DNA from: Cichorium intybus
Taxonomy: Eukaryota; Streptophyta; Magnoliopsida; Asterales; Asteraceae
Assembly (NCBI GenBank): GCA_023525715.1
Contig: CM042012.1
Coordinates: 56,292,705-56,356,704 of the forward strand
DNA length: 64,000 nt
Direction: 5' to 3'
Position numbers and translations under genes: made by a program. The stretch's first letter is position 1. Each line of letters opens with the position of its first letter. Shown in pieces: positions 33,034 through 45,982 of the stretch. Under the pieces are notes generated by a model. That model saw only the letters and a program-made list of their open reading frames with translations. It was not told the DNA's origin and searched no databases.

Positions 33034-33290
33034 AAGTTTGAAATCTGATGGGCCCGGTTTAGTCGAAATTATTAGAATAGAAAGTGTGTTTAGTATAATG
33101 GTGAAACAAATATATCAAACACCTACATATACTAAATAAGTAAATATAAAGGATAAAATATTATTTTGGAATAAAAATGGCCACGCACGACTGTATAACC
33201 AATGGTGTGTAATTGGACCAACCGAAACTGCGGGCTCAAAGACCAAAGTATATGAGGTCAAACCTTGTAACACTAACCGAAACCCAGCCT

Positions 33291-34455
33291 CAGGGCCGGT
33301 ACCGAGGATTCGGATGCCCGGGACGAGCCGGAAAAAAAAGGCCCTCTTTTCTTCTGCTAGTTTTCTCTTTTTACGTTTTTGATACCCGGATAAGTGCTTA
33401 GACTTCATCACTAGTTCACTACAATCAAAGAGAAGGAGTTAAACAATAAACATGATCAAATCTTTATTACACTTTTTAAACCAAACATGATCAATTGATC
33501 ATCAATCTTTATTACACTTTCTAAACAAAAAAAGAAGGAGTTACACATTGATCAATCTCCTTGTAAACCAAAAAAGAAGACAAACTTTTATGTATTTATT
33601 CTACTTTCTAAACCAAACATGATCATCCATCTTTATTACACTTTCTAAATCAAACAATTCAAAACTCTAAACATAAAATTAGTAATTTAGTATCATCCAT
33701 CTACAAAATCAGCAACACTAAAACAGTAAAACAGTAAAATCAATGCTGAAAAATCGTCCACTCTTATCAATTCGGGAATCAGGATGCAGAAAAATCGATG
33801 CCTCAATGGATTGCGATTTATGTAGTATTGTAGTTCGTAAAGTAAATGCAATAGCAGGTAGACATATTCAATTTCATCAAGCTAAGTGGACCGATTCTCA
33901 AGATTCAAGTGTAGTTCGAGGCATCGATTGCTACATGAAGACAGAAGACGCAATAAGCCAATAACAATTTCCCTATTACAACTTGGCGATCAAGCACACA
34001 ACAACAAAGGACGCTAGAGGAGTAGAGGTATTCAATTTCATCAAGCTAAGTGGATCGATTCTCAAGATTCAAGTGTAGATAGTGGATACGATTTCTGAAT
34101 TCTGATTCAACAGTAGAAATAGAAGTACGATTTCTGATTTCTGATTTCTGAATTCGTTTATTGGTTATCAAATTACAAAATCAACAAGTTACCTAATTCA
34201 ATTCCCGATTGTTTGCTGCGTTGGCGTATTGGCGATTCCCGATTGTTTGCTGCGTTGGCGTATTGGCGAATCGCGATGGATTGATCCCGAATTCAATTCC
34301 CGATCGTTTGATGTGTGCATGCGTGATGCGTAGTATTCCTTTTCCTGGTTTACATGTTTGGGCTGAAGTAGTATAGTATTAGATTTTTTTTGGGCCCCTA
34401 CAAAAATTGGGCCCTGTGCACTAGCCCATTTTGCCCCTCCCTTAAACCGGCCCTG
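33291..34455. mobile_element. Non-autonomous hAT element, 1165 bp, TSD CCCAGCCT
   Basis: Left end CAGGGCCGGTACCGAGG, right end (minus strand) CAGGGCCGGTTTAAGGG. The 8-bp duplication CCCAGCCT is exact (33283-33290 and 34456-34463). Inside are a 49-bp direct repeat (from 33866 and 34030, TCATCAAGCTAAGTGGA) and a ~31-bp tandem doublet near 34202-34266 (TGCTGCGTTGGCGTATTGGC). No transposase frame. The GC-rich GGGCC-type end resembles the end of the large hAT starting at 34681, which might mobilise it. Confidence 0.9.
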
Positions 34456-35001
34456 CCCAGCCTTATAAATTGTGTTTGGGCTATAACCAATGGTGTGTTG
34501 GATTTTTTGAATAAGATTTTTAGAACTTTAAGATGGATCCATATACTTTTTACTAGCATTACGTGATTGCCACAGTGGCACCTATCATAGACTCATAGTC
34601 GTGCACACCTTCTTGTGTTCTGTGATAGGGTAAAATGTGGTGAGTCCTGATGCCCATAGCGATCCATAACACCCAATGACCAGGCCCGGCCTAATGGGAC
34701 GTAGGTTGGGCGATGGCCCAGGGCCTCCAAATTCATAGGGCCCATTTTTTTAAACCTATTATACATACGTATACGTCGACTTTCCCTTAATTGGCAGACA
34801 AAAAAACTCGCCAGACTCAAGAGCTAGGACGTGGGACTAAGCAGCGATTCTTCAAGAAGGATGGCACACCAATTGCGCCGTTTACCATGCTAACCGCCCA
34901 AGTTGTTACGCGGATTATGACCCAACGGTAACAACATCATTTAGGAAGAACCAAAAAGTAAGTTCTATCCCGATTTGCTGTAGATTTTTAGAACGGGAAT
35001 C

Positions 35002-35545
<544 letters not shown>

Positions 35546-36000
35546 CTTCAATACAGTCTCATCTCAAAGAATCGTAGTTCCTGTTTTTAGATTTGGTATT
35601 CTAAAATTGTTGATCGCTAATTCTGATTCTTATTTCTCATATTTTGCAAAGTGATTTCTGAAAATGTGATAGTGATTTCTGAAATTGTGTGAATGTGAAC
35701 TTTGAAATTGTGTGAATGTGAAATTCTGAATTTGATTTATGAAATTGTCTAATTGACTACTAAAATTCTGATTTTGATTTTATGAAATTGTCTAAGTTAG
35801 AATCTGATTTCTGTCTTTAATGTTGTTTCAAATTTTATACATTGACTTTTGAAAAGTGTTTGGAGCTTGGAAGTTGGAAACTTTAACTCTTCAAAAAGAA
35901 AAGAGAATACAACTTACAAAACATATTACAATCAGGTGTTTTCGTTTCTTTACTAGTTTTTTATCATTATCATAATTTTATTTAAGGTTAGAATAATAAT

Positions 36001-37911
36001 ATGTTGCCTAGAAAATATTTATCCGGTAGTGAAAAAAGGAAAAAAAAAAACAGAAAGTTGAACAACTAATACTATCTCAAAAAGGATCCATGGATAAATT
36101 TATGAACAAAGTAGGTACTTCTAATGCTAATAGTATCAATGAGAATGAAAATGACGTAAATGAGACTTATAAAATATTCGTAATGAGAACGAAAATATAC
36201 CTAATGAGAATGAAAATATCACTAATGAGAATAAAATATACCTAATGAGAATAGAAATATCACTAATGAGAATGAAAATATACCTAACGAGAATGAAAAT
36301 ATAACTAACGATAATGAGAATGAACATCAATTTGTTCCTCCTTTAGATATATATGATCCAAGTAATTGGGATACGCTTGACAATAAATTAAGAGAACTTT
36401 TAGTAGAAAAAGGGCCGATTAGAGAATAAAATCGAGTGTTTCCCAAAGATAGTTTATCTAGACATTTTTCTTATGGTGCTTATACTAGAAAACTAAATAA
36501 TGGAGACACATGTGATCGGAAATGGTTAGTTTACTCTAAAAATATGAATAAGGTATATTGCTTTTGTTGTAAATTGTTTAAACCTAATAATAATAATATT
36601 TCTTTGGCAAATGATGGATTTAATAATTGGAAGCACCTTTTTGAAAGACTTGACGAACATGAAAATAGTGCTCGACATCTTTTTTGTATGAGATATTGGA
36701 ATGAGCTAAGTGGATAAAATGAAACAATTGATAAAGACTTTCAACAAAAAATTATAAAATAAAAGGAGCGGTGACGACAAGTTTTAATAAGAATAATTGC
36801 TGTTATTAAATATTTATCCAAATACAATTTAGCTTTTCGAGGATCTAATGAGAAGCTTAATCAAGACAATAATGGTAACTTTTTAGGAATAATTCAAATG
36901 ATGACAGATTTCGACAATATAATGCAAGATCATGTTAGACGTATAGAAAATCATGAAACTCATAATCATTATCTAGGTCACAGAATACAAAATGAACTAA
37001 TTTTTATTTTAGCTAACAATGTTAGAAATTCTATACTTAAAATTATTAAAGAAGCAAAATATTTTTCTGTGATTCTTGATTGTACACCATATGTTAGCCA
37101 TCAAGAACAAATGACTTTAGTTATTTGATGTGTAAACATGTCTAGTAACAAAATAAAAATTGATGAATACTTTTTACAATTTTTGAAGGTGGATGACACT
37201 TATGGTTTAGACTTTTTAACGAGCTATTGGATGCATTAAAAATTTTTAGACTTAATATTAATGATGTAAGGGGACAAGGTTATGATAATGGTTCTAACAT
37301 GAAAGGTAAACATCAAGGGGTTCAAAAGAGATTACTTGAAACTAATCCAAGAACATTATACATGCCATGTGCTTGTCATAGTCTTAACCGAACTGTTAGT
37401 GATATGGCTCATTTTTGTGTAAAAGCTGAATCTTTTTGTGGAGTTCTACAGCGCATCTTTGTATTGTTTTCCAGTTCTCCCAAAACATGGAAAATATTAC
37501 TCGATAATGTTCCAAATTTAACCGTAAAATCCTTATGTAATACACGTTGGGAGAGTAGGATTAAGAGTGTAAAAGCTATTAGGTATCAAGCTCCTCAAAT
37601 AAAGACGACATTGACAAAATTAAGTAAATCGTGTGATGATGCAAAATCAAAAAGTGAAGCACAAAGTTTAGATAAGGCTATAAAAAAATTTGAGTTTTTA
37701 CTTGGTATGGTTATTTGGTATGATATTTTATTTGCTATTAATATGGTTAGTAAAAAACTGCAAACCAAAAATATGAGTATTGATGCCACTATTAATCAAT
37801 TGACAAGCATAACGACATTTTTCAAAAATTATAGAAACGAAGGATATGCCCGTTAGTATAAATAACGCTAAAGCTATTGCACTTGATATGGATGTTGAAC
37901 CTGAAGGGTTT
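36001..37911 (+). pseudogene. hAT transposase (TTF zinc finger + DUF4371 type), 5' part
   Basis: Starts at ATG 36001 (MLPRKYLSGSEKRKK). 36130-36330 encodes a decayed Asn/Glu tandem repeat (NENIPNENENITNENE). 36436-36717 carries the TTF-type finger (FSYGAYTRKLNNGDTCDRKW, VYCFCCKLF, FNNWKHLFERLDEHENS). 36898-37128 carries the start of the RNase H-like core (AKYFSVILDCTPYVSHQEQM; homologues have Asp where Tyr stands after CTP). 37227-37856 contains GQGYDNGSNMKGKHQGVQKR and CACHSLNRTVSDMA. At least four stops interrupt the frame. Ends at the copia insertion in ...DMDVEP. Confidence 0.9.
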
Positions 37912-38358
37912 TTAAGCAATCAATGAACAAACAAATTCCTAAGTTCACATGCAACCCTAGAAAGATCTATGTTTTCTTCTATGAAGATATAAACTAAAAC
38001 CTAAGGCCAACATTTTATTTCTAAAGATCAAATGAGAATTAACCAACCTTTTGATCTTGTTCTTGAAGCTAGCAGCAAACAGATCCCGCCTCAAATGCAA
38101 GTCACACCCAAAGCAATGGAGAAGAGAGTCCAACAGAGTTTCTTTAGTGGAAAATGACGCAGGAAATTAGGGTGCCAGAGGGTTCCTTTTATAGCCTCCA
38201 AGGGTTACACCTGAAACCCTAAGGAGCCTCCAAAGTGGGCAAGCCTGTTGACCACTTGGACCAGATCCCTTAAACCCTAATTAGGGTTTCGCCACCTATG
38301 GAAGAGCCTCCATAGTTGGCGCCACATTTGGCCCCTGGCCACTGGCTTGCCAGTTATT
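37912..38358 (-). mobile_element. 3' LTR of element 3, truncated
   Basis: Matches the right LTR from the hAT junction to CTTGCCAGTTATT. Beyond that the right LTR continues while here pol codons (DEEIAE) follow directly. The U3 start, polypurine tract and pol 3' end are deleted. TATAAAAG (minus strand) lies at 38186-38193. Confidence 0.9.
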
Positions 38359-38950
38359 CGGCTATTTCCTCATCGGTACTCGGACTTTGAGTTTTACTCA
38401 ATTTGGCATTACTCTGGATTGGTAGCTCTCCCTTTTTGGAATTTTCCATGTTAAACCTTTTTAACACCTTTTCCAAATATGTACACTGGCTTAGACCTAT
38501 TAATTTTCTCTTTCTATCTCTCAGTATTCTTATCCCGAGAATATAAGCAGCTTCTCCAAGGTCTTTCATGGCGAAACACTTCCCGAGCCAAGACTTGACA
38601 TCTTGCAAGGTCGGAATGTCGTTTCCCATGAGCAGTATGTCATCAACATACAGCACCAGAAAAATGACTATACTCCGACTAGCCTTGACATATACACAGG
38701 ACTCATCTTCACTCCTAGAGAAGCCAAACTCTTTGACTTTCTCATGGAAGCAAAGATTCAAGCTGCGAGATGCTTGCTTCAACCCGTAGATTGATCTCCC
38801 AAGCTTACATACTTTATCAGGATGCTTTGTGTCTACAAAACCTTCTGGCTGATTCATGTAAACATCCTCAGTCAGTTTCCCGTTAAGGAAAGCGATTTTG
38901 ACATCCATCTGCCAAATTTCATAATCATGAAATGCTGCTATGGCAAGCAT
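38354..38950 (-). pseudogene. Element 3 reverse transcriptase, C-terminal part
   Basis: IWQMDVKIAFLNGKLTEDVY, IYGLKQASRSLNLCFHEKV, and VLYVDDILLMGNDIPTLQDV with the YVDD catalytic motif, then GEAAYILGIRILRDR. It ends abruptly at the deletion junction; RNase H is missing. Confidence 0.92.
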
Positions 38951-38973
38951 TATCCTGATTGACTTAATCTTGG

Positions 38974-39270
38974 CTACTGGTGAGAAGGTTTCATCATAGT
39001 ATGTACTTTACCATCCATGTCGGTCTTCTTCTTGAAGATCCACTTGCACCCGACTGTCTTACGACCCGGCACATTGTCTACCAAGTTCCAAACTTGATTG
39101 TCATACATGGAGTTAATCTCGCTGTCCATTGCCTCTTTCCATTTGGCAGAGTTGGGGCCCGCCACTGCTTCGCGGTAGTTAGCTAGTTCATCCAAATTTG
39201 TCAGTGTACAATCACTGACAAACATATCACCATCCGTCGTTATATGGAAACCATAAAACTCGGGTGGCAT
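38974..39270 (-). pseudogene. Element 3 RT N-terminal part
   Basis: AKWKEAMDSEINSMYDNQVW, GCKWIFKKKTDMDGKVHT. An internal deletion of about 25 codons then joins KVHT to YDETFSPVAK in another frame, so the conserved YKARLVAKG segment is lost. Confidence 0.88.
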
Positions 39271-39397
39271 GCTAACTCTACCCGAACGTCTAAGAGGTAA
39301 TGAGATGTCGGTCGATCCAATAGGAACTTCTTCCTCATGTTGGTTGCTAGTTTCTCCTAAGGTTGGTTCATCGGGCGTCTCCTGAATTTCTTTGAGA

Positions 39398-41077
39398 TCA
39401 ATTGTACTCCCACTGTCCTCTTTGGAAATGAGTTCTCTCTCGAAAGAATCCTCGTCTCGCTACAAAGACCACGTCCTCGCTCGGTCTGTAGAACAAGTAT
39501 CCAAATGACTGTTTCGGGTATCTGATGAAGAAACACCTCTCGCTTCTTTCCATGAGCTTGTCATGAGTCTCTCGTCTTACGAAAGCCTCACAGCCCCAGA
39601 CTTTGATGTGTGCCAACGAGGGAACTTTCCCCGTGCACATCTCGTGTGGTGTTTTCGCAACCTTTTTGGTTGGGACAAGGTTGAGGATATAGGCGGCAGT
39701 CTCTAAGGCATACCCCCAGAAATGGATTGGAAGCGAAGCTCGACTCATCATGGAACGAACCATGTCCAACAAGGTTCGGTTTCGTCTCTCAGTAATGCCG
39801 TTTAACTGTGGTGTTCTGGGAGGCGACAACTGTGAAACTATTCCACATTCCTTAAGATAATCGAGAAACTCGATACTAAGATACTCACCGCCTCTGTCGG
39901 ATCTAAACATCTTTATCTTTCTGCCCAATTGATTTTCTGCTTTATTTTTGAACTCTTTGAACTTTTCAAAGGTATCTGACTTATTCTTGATTAAGTAGAT
40001 ATATCCATATCTACTAAAATCGTCAGTAAAGGTCACATAGAAACGTGTGCCATCATTTGTGGTTGTTCTGAAGGGACCACACACATCTGTGTGTATGATA
40101 TCCAACAAACCTTCACCTCTTTCAAAGGAACCTTTGAATGGTGATTCTGTCATCTTGCCAAGCAAGAAAGATTCGCATACATCATCCGACCCAATGTCGA
40201 ATGATTCCAACACTCCATCCCTTTGGAGTTGGGCGATGCGTTTCTTGTTGATATGACCAAGGCGACAGTGCCACAAACACGCCTTTTCTACACCGCTTGA
40301 AGAATCAATAGTTAAAACGTTTTTACGACAATTGTCAACACACATAATAGATTCATACACTCCATCACAAGGCATATCATTAAATATAAAAACATCATTT
40401 TTAAAAACTGAAATTGAACCATTCAATTTATTAAACTCATAATAAAAGCCCTGTTTGAACAATGCATTAAAAGAAATTATGTTCTTTGCCATATCAGGCG
40501 AATAGCAACAATTATGTAAATCTAATCTAACTCCACTACTAAGCACTAGTCTATAGACGCCGATCTTGGTAACAGGTGACGTTCGCCTATTGCCCATGAT
40601 CAGGTTCAATCCACCGTGCTCCAGCTCCCTACTTTCCTCTAGGCCCTGCAAATCAGAACAGATATGAAAACCACATCTAGTATCAAGGACCCAAGAACAG
40701 GAAGAAGATGAGTTATTAGATACAGAATATGTACCTGCTTGTGATGGCTTCACTTTGCCATCCTTGATGTCTTGCAAATACCTAGGGCAGCTTCTCTTCC
40801 AGTGACCCTTTTCCTTGCCGTAAAAGCAGTCAGCTTCTTTGGGGTTCGTGACGTGCGGAATGCCGGAAGACTTGGCTCTCGGGGCACTGTTAGATGTCCC
40901 GACATGAGTCTTTTCCCTCCAGTTTTGCTTCGGAGGGCCCTTCCGTTTCTTTCCCTTGCCAGATCCAATAGCAAGGACAGGCGGGTTGACCGAGAGCACA
41001 CTTTTCCCTTTCATCCCGTCTTCAGCAGTACGAAGCATGCGGTGGAGTTCAGCCAAAGTCGCCTGACTGTTGTTCAA
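39398..41077 (-). pseudogene. Element 3 gag C-terminus, protease and integrase
   Basis: 559 open codons. Zinc knuckle CFYGKEKGHWKRSC has lost its second Cys (G instead of C). Protease WVLDTRCGFHICS has DTR instead of DTG, probably inactive. GAG_pre-integrase WHCRLGHINKKRI; integrase IHTDVCGP, FRSDRGGEYLS and GITERRNRTLLDMV keep the D, D, E residues. A frameshift near 39400 separates it from RT. The intact length with mutated catalytic residues indicates a moderately old copy. Confidence 0.92.
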
Positions 41078-41095
41078 ATGATAAGCCAGTGTGAA

Positions 41096-41635
41096 CTAGT
41101 CATAAGAACTGGGTAGAGAATTCAGCACTATGTCAACAGCCAAATCCTCATGCACAGGCATCTCCAGCTTGCTAAGCCTTTCCACATAACCCTGCATCCT
41201 TTGCACATGAGTGCAGATGAACTCTTTATCCTTAGGCTTGCCGTTAGTGAATGCTTTGACCACCTCACGCCTTTTGATGCGTTCTTGCTTGCGGAACTTT
41301 TCCGCGAGCTCTTTGTGCATCTCGTAAGGCCAATAGTCCTCATAAATACGTTGCAGTTCAGGGTTTATGGTAACGATCATGATGCAAGCCACTTTGGTTG
41401 CATCATCAGAATGTTTGATTTATGAGGCGATTTCCTCGGGAGTAGCGGTATCTGGGTCAACCTCAACCAGCTCGGTTTCCAGAACATACTCTTTGTGTTC
41501 AAACCTTAGAGCTATTTTGATGTTATGGATCCAGTCATTATAGTTAGTGCTGTCCAACGTCACTTTGGAGCACAATGACAGAATCGAGGTGACATTACCG
41601 GGATTCGAGTGGGGAACGGATTGGTCAGAAGACAT
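41096..41635 (-). pseudogene. Element 3 gag N-terminus
   Basis: Starts at ATG 41635 (MSSDQSVPHSNPGNVTSI), continuing VTLDSTNYNDWIHNIKIAL, with a stop at about 41420, then KVACIMIVTINPELQRIYED and VERLSKLEMPVHEDLAVDIV (UBN2-type copia gag) up to a stop near 41096-41098. Each stop is followed in phase by further homology. Confidence 0.88.
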
Positions 41636-42882
41636 CTGAATAAGAAGAAGTAGTTTTAATTAGACATTAATACATAATCCTTATATTCACCCAAGAATAA
41701 ATATAAGGCTAGGATCCTACAATAACAATCTACAATATCGAAGAGGGATGTCGTAATCTTTATTGTAAATTTTATAAGGTAGGCGAATGACGATTCAACC
41801 AATTCCACCGCGGAAACATATTCAAATTATAATGGAATTCCTAGTTTATTTTGAGATTTATTGAACTGTTCAATAGCATGTTTTAATCTCGGGAATGCCC
41901 CGCTGTTTGTGACTGGGATACCAAGGATCACAAACCGGGTGTGAATAACCATGCGAATTAGCTCGGTACTCTCAAAGTCAATTACCATCTCTAATTGACG
42001 TGCCGGTTAACCACACACGCTCCGTTAATAATGGCAAAATAGAGAAACCCATTGCGACTCTTTGCGGACCCCAGTTGGCGTGCCGGTAAACCACACACGC
42101 TCCACCAACGTTCCACAAAGTGTAATGTGCAATTCCATGGATTAGCACCAATTCACATTTTTGACCTAAAGTAACTAGATTGGGTTTTTGTTCAAAGTTC
42201 TAGTACTTTCAATTATAGCATTATACTTTTAAGAGGCTTAGCGGTTCTATCAAACCCGTTCGGCTAATAACACTCGACTGACCAGGAGAGCGGTGGGTAA
42301 GAGTAGATACCCATTAGACTACCATTTTATAGGCAGTCGCCTTATACCCTCTTTATAGGACAGTTTTGTGAATGAGGCCTACTAACGGTAAGACTAACCA
42401 TTTAATTTTATATATAAATATTAACTTTTAATCATAAATATATAAGATATATTTTAAGCTTATTAAAATATTTTAGATTTAATTTATTACTAATTTTCGC
42501 AAATTTATAGGAATTTTTTGAAAATTTAAATTAAATCTTTAAGTTGATTTAATTGATCTTTTAATTAACAATTAATTAAACTAGTTAAATCAAATAAGGG
42601 AATCACAAAAATTAATCAAATTAATTTCCTAACCCTTATCCCTAGGCCACAAAAATTGCATGCAAAGCTTATGGGTTCCAGTTATTTTTATTATCCAATA
42701 ATTACCAAAAATAACAACCTACTTATAAGGCATGCAAATAAAAGGGGGGACCATAGGGGTGGCGGCTAGGGTTAGGAAACCCTAGCCTTGAAATCGATCA
42801 AGGCCTCTCAAAGGGTTATTTTCGAAAAACCCTTTAGGTCAAGACAAGCAGTTTATATCAAAACACAAGAAAACAAGTCATA
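41636..42882 (-). other. 5' leader of element 3
   Basis: Non-coding sequence between gag and the primer site. It contains two copies of a 24-base word (minus strand starting GGAGCGTGTGTGGTT and ending CCGGCAC; 42000-42023 and 42080-42103), also found in element 1. AT-rich at 42400-42600. Confidence 0.6.
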
Positions 42883-42895
42883 GCTCTGATACCAC

Positions 42896-43672
42896 TAAAG
42901 GGTTTTTAAGCAATCAATGAACAAACAAATTCCTAAGTTCACATGCAACCCTAAAAAGATCTATGTTTTCTTCTATGATGATATAAACTAAAACCTAAGG
43001 CCAACATTTTATTTCTAAAGATCAAATGAGAATTAACCAACCTTTTGATATTGTTCTTGAAGCTAGCAGCAAACAGATCCTGCCTCAAATGCAAGTCACA
43101 CCCAAAGAAATGGAGAAGAGAGTCCAGCAGAGTTTCTTTAGTGGAAAATGGCGTAGGAAATGAGGGTGCCAGAGGGTTCCTTTTATAGCCTCCAAGGGTT
43201 ACACCTGAAACCCTAAGGAGCCTCCAAAGTGGGCAAGCCTGTTGACCACTTGGACCAGATCCCTTAAACCCTAATTAGGGTTTCGCCACCTACAGAGGAG
43301 CCTCCATAGTTGGCACCACTTTTGGCCCCTGGCCACTGGCTTGCCAGTTATTCAACTATTGAATAAATACAAACCAGTCCCTGCACTTATAATTAATTAA
43401 TTTAATCACTAAATTAAACCCAATTAATTCTAGATTAAATCTCAATTAGTTATTATAGTTTCTAATTAATATATTAACACTTAAATATATTAATAAACTA
43501 TTTATTTATTTCTATTGATTTATTAAACAATTAATAAATTAACCTTTCACTCTATTGAACTCTACACTAAACCTCCAGCTATGAGGGCAACCCAAATGGA
43601 CTTTGCTTCAATTAACAAGATAAATACAATTATAAGTCATAGCTTAGACACCAAATCCAATATAACCAACTT
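42896..43672 (-). mobile_element. 5' LTR of element 3
   Basis: 777 bp. The minus strand starts TATTGGATTTGG (family TGTTGGATTAGG, so the TG start has mutated) and ends CCCTTTA beside the primer site. TATAAAAG promoter (minus strand) at 43180-43187. Confidence 0.92.
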
Positions 43673-43676
43673 TTCC

Positions 43677-44303
43677 AATAAGACGTTGAGTTTTTAGAAA
43701 AAGACAATTTGATGAAATTGATAATGAACATGAATTACAATCGGCTGAAGAATATTTTAGAATAGAGTATTTTGTAGTTGTTGTTGATATGGCAATTGCT
43801 TCATTAGATAGTAGATTTAAGAATTAACGACTTTTGAAAATATTTTTGGTTTTTTGTATGATTCAAAAAAATTGAAGTCCTTGAGTTACAATGAACTTCA
43901 GAAAAGTTATACTAATTTTGCAAAACAATTTTTTCATAATAATTTGTGTGATGTGGATTTCATTGATTTGTTTTCGAAACTCAAAGTATTGCAAATGACT
44001 TTGCCAAATGTGGTTATGTCCGCAATTGAAATTTTAGAGTTTGTTAAAGAAGAAGATTGTTATCCAAATGTTTTAATCGCTTATCGAATCTTATTAACTC
44101 TACCTGTTACTGTAGCATCAGCGGAAAGAAGTTTTTCAAAATTGAAGCTACTAGAAAACTATTTGAGATCATCAATGTCACAAGAAAGATTGAATGGTTT
44201 GGTCATGTTATGCATCGAGAAAGATTTTTTGGACAATATTGACATCGACACTATTATTAATGACTTCGCCTCTAAAAAACCTCGTAAATATAAATTTTTG
44301 TAG
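43677..44303 (+). pseudogene. hAT transposase, 3' part with dimerisation domain
   Basis: Continues the gene broken at 37911: TFPIRR, a stop, VFRKRQFDEIDNEHELQ, MAIASLDSRFKN, a frameshift near 43830-43855, then an open 149-codon stretch (43854-44303) with LKVLQMTLPNVVMSA, IAYRILLTLPVTVASAERSF and MSQERLNGLVMLCIEKD. The last is the hAT C-terminal dimerisation region, which closes the catalytic core (conserved E of VASAERSFS). Stop at 44301-44303; the right end of the element is ~215 bp further. Confidence 0.92.
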
Positions 44304-44689
44304 TTTTGTAATATAGAGTTGTTAGGTTGTTTGGCTTCTGGGGCCTGTCCTAGGGGTTTTTCCTTTCCATAGGTGGGGAGTCCCCAGCCTGCTATTGTAT
44401 TAAAAATTTCAATTAATAAAAATTTCGGAGGTACCGTCCTCCTTTACCAATGTTTTTTATTGTAAAGGGCCTCGATTTTTATTTTTGCCCCGGGCCCCAA
44501 ATTTGCTTAGTACGGCCCTACCAATGACAACCTTTTAGCTACAGCTATAATTGTTTTTCTTTTTTTCAAATAAATCTATTTATATTACCAAATTTTCATC
44601 TATAAAAAATGACATCGTTTACCTCATTCAACACACAATCTTTTATAACTTTTAATATCACCAATATGAATTTTTTTTTGAGAATACGT

Positions 44690-45982
44690 TTCGGACGATA
44701 GAGAATTCATCGCAACATTATTTAATGTTGTTCGAAACATTGCTGCTTAAGAGTCCACAAATGTTAGACAATCAAGAGTCGCTATCAACCGAGATTGGCA
44801 ATCTGCACGTGACTTTTTGGTACGTGACTATTTTGCTGATAATTGCTTTATGATGCCAAAGCTTCCAGTCGTCATTTTTGTATAACTAAAAACTTATTTT
44901 TACGTATTAGTAATGCTTTAGAGCCGCGCTATGATTTTTTAAGCGAAAACCAGATGCTAGATGTGGTATGAGTTTCAACTATTTACAGAAATGTTCGGCT
45001 GCACTTAGGTATTTAGGATTCAGTATAACAACTGATGCAACTAATGAGTATTTGAAAATATCTGAGAGGTACGTAAGGGAGTGTGTGGATTTTTTTGTGC
45101 ATGTGTCATTGAGGTTTTTGGTAAAGAGTATTTGCATAAACTTACAACATGTGATATCGAGAAATTGTATTTGGCACATGAAACCAAGCATGGTTTATCG
45201 GGAATGATTGGTAGCCTTGATTGTACGTATTGGGCGTGAGAAAATGTCTAACTGCATGGCGCGGGAAATTTACCCAAGGTGGTATAGGTGAGCCATCTTT
45301 GATATTGGAAGTTGTTGTATCTCATGATTTGTGGATTTGACATGCATTCTTTGGGGTTGCAGGGTCCAACAATGGTCGAAATGTTCTTAATCAGTCTCCT
45401 ATTTTCAATGATATTTGGACGGGGTGAGCACCTGATATGTCTTTCCCAGTGAACTGGCATGAATACCAACACGGTTACTACCTTTGTGATGGAATATATC
45501 TAGATTACTCCTCATTTGTGAAGGCATACGTTATACGTCGAGCTGAAAAAGCAAAGAAGTTCACACAAAGACAAGAATCTTCTAAGAAGAACATAGAGAG
45601 GGCGTTTGGGCTCCTCAAGAAGAAATGATCTATGGTTAAACACGCTGCACGACTCTGAGATGACGAAAGGATAACTACAATTATGTATGTATGCATCATA
45701 TTACATAATATGATGGTTAGACAAAAAGGTAGAGCGATTTGCAAGTATGACGAGACCGGCGTAGTTAACCCGGATCAACAATTTATTCATGGTTCGTCTG
45801 AATACTTAGCACAAGTAATAGAAATTCAAGATTCTGAAACGTGTCAATATCTTCGAGAAGACCTACCGGAGCATGTTTGTCAAAACATGTTGAATGACGA
45901 CGATTCATTTTATCATTTGATTATGTTTTTTGTTATCGAACTTTTTTTAGGATTGTTTGAATTTTCCGTGTTATTTTTCTAG
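44690..45982 (+). pseudogene. PIF/Harbinger transposase remnant
   Basis: Pieces in shifting frames but in correct order: RVAINRDWQSARDFLVRDYF (about 44770), MFGCT / KCSAALRYLGFSITTDATNEYLK with ISERYVREC (about 44990-45090), VIEVFGKEYLHKLTTCDIEK (about 45110), HGLSGMIGSLDCTYWA (first catalytic Asp, about 45200), HAFFGVAGSNNGRNVLNQSP and IFNDIW (about 45345-45420), DMSFPVNWHEYQHGYYLCDG (second Asp, 45437), KFTQRQESSKKNIERAFGLL (Glu, 45560) and YVCIILHNMMV (45683). The DDE core is recognisable, with more than six stops or frameshifts. No ends were identified with confidence. The hAT insertion at 34681-44520 lies just upstream and may sit within this element's 5' region. Confidence 0.85.

Larger units (their letters stand above)
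37912..43672 (-). mobile_element. Ty1/copia element 3 nested in the hAT transposase gene
   Basis: Minus orientation. The 5' LTR lies on the right (42896-43672), with primer site TGGTATCAGAGC at 42883-42894. The 3' LTR on the left (37912-38358) is incomplete. The target duplication is GAACC (37907-37911) against TAACC (43673-43677), one base changed. Outside it the hAT reading DMDVEP continues as TFPIRR, confirming the insertion point. Same LTR family as element 1. Confidence 0.92.

Noticed and set aside
33194..34508. TATAACCAATGGTGTGT at 33194-33210 and 34492-34508 as target duplication of a larger element
   Set aside because: Too far from the exact hAT ends (which have their own TSD); probably an older local duplication, with no element ends next to it.
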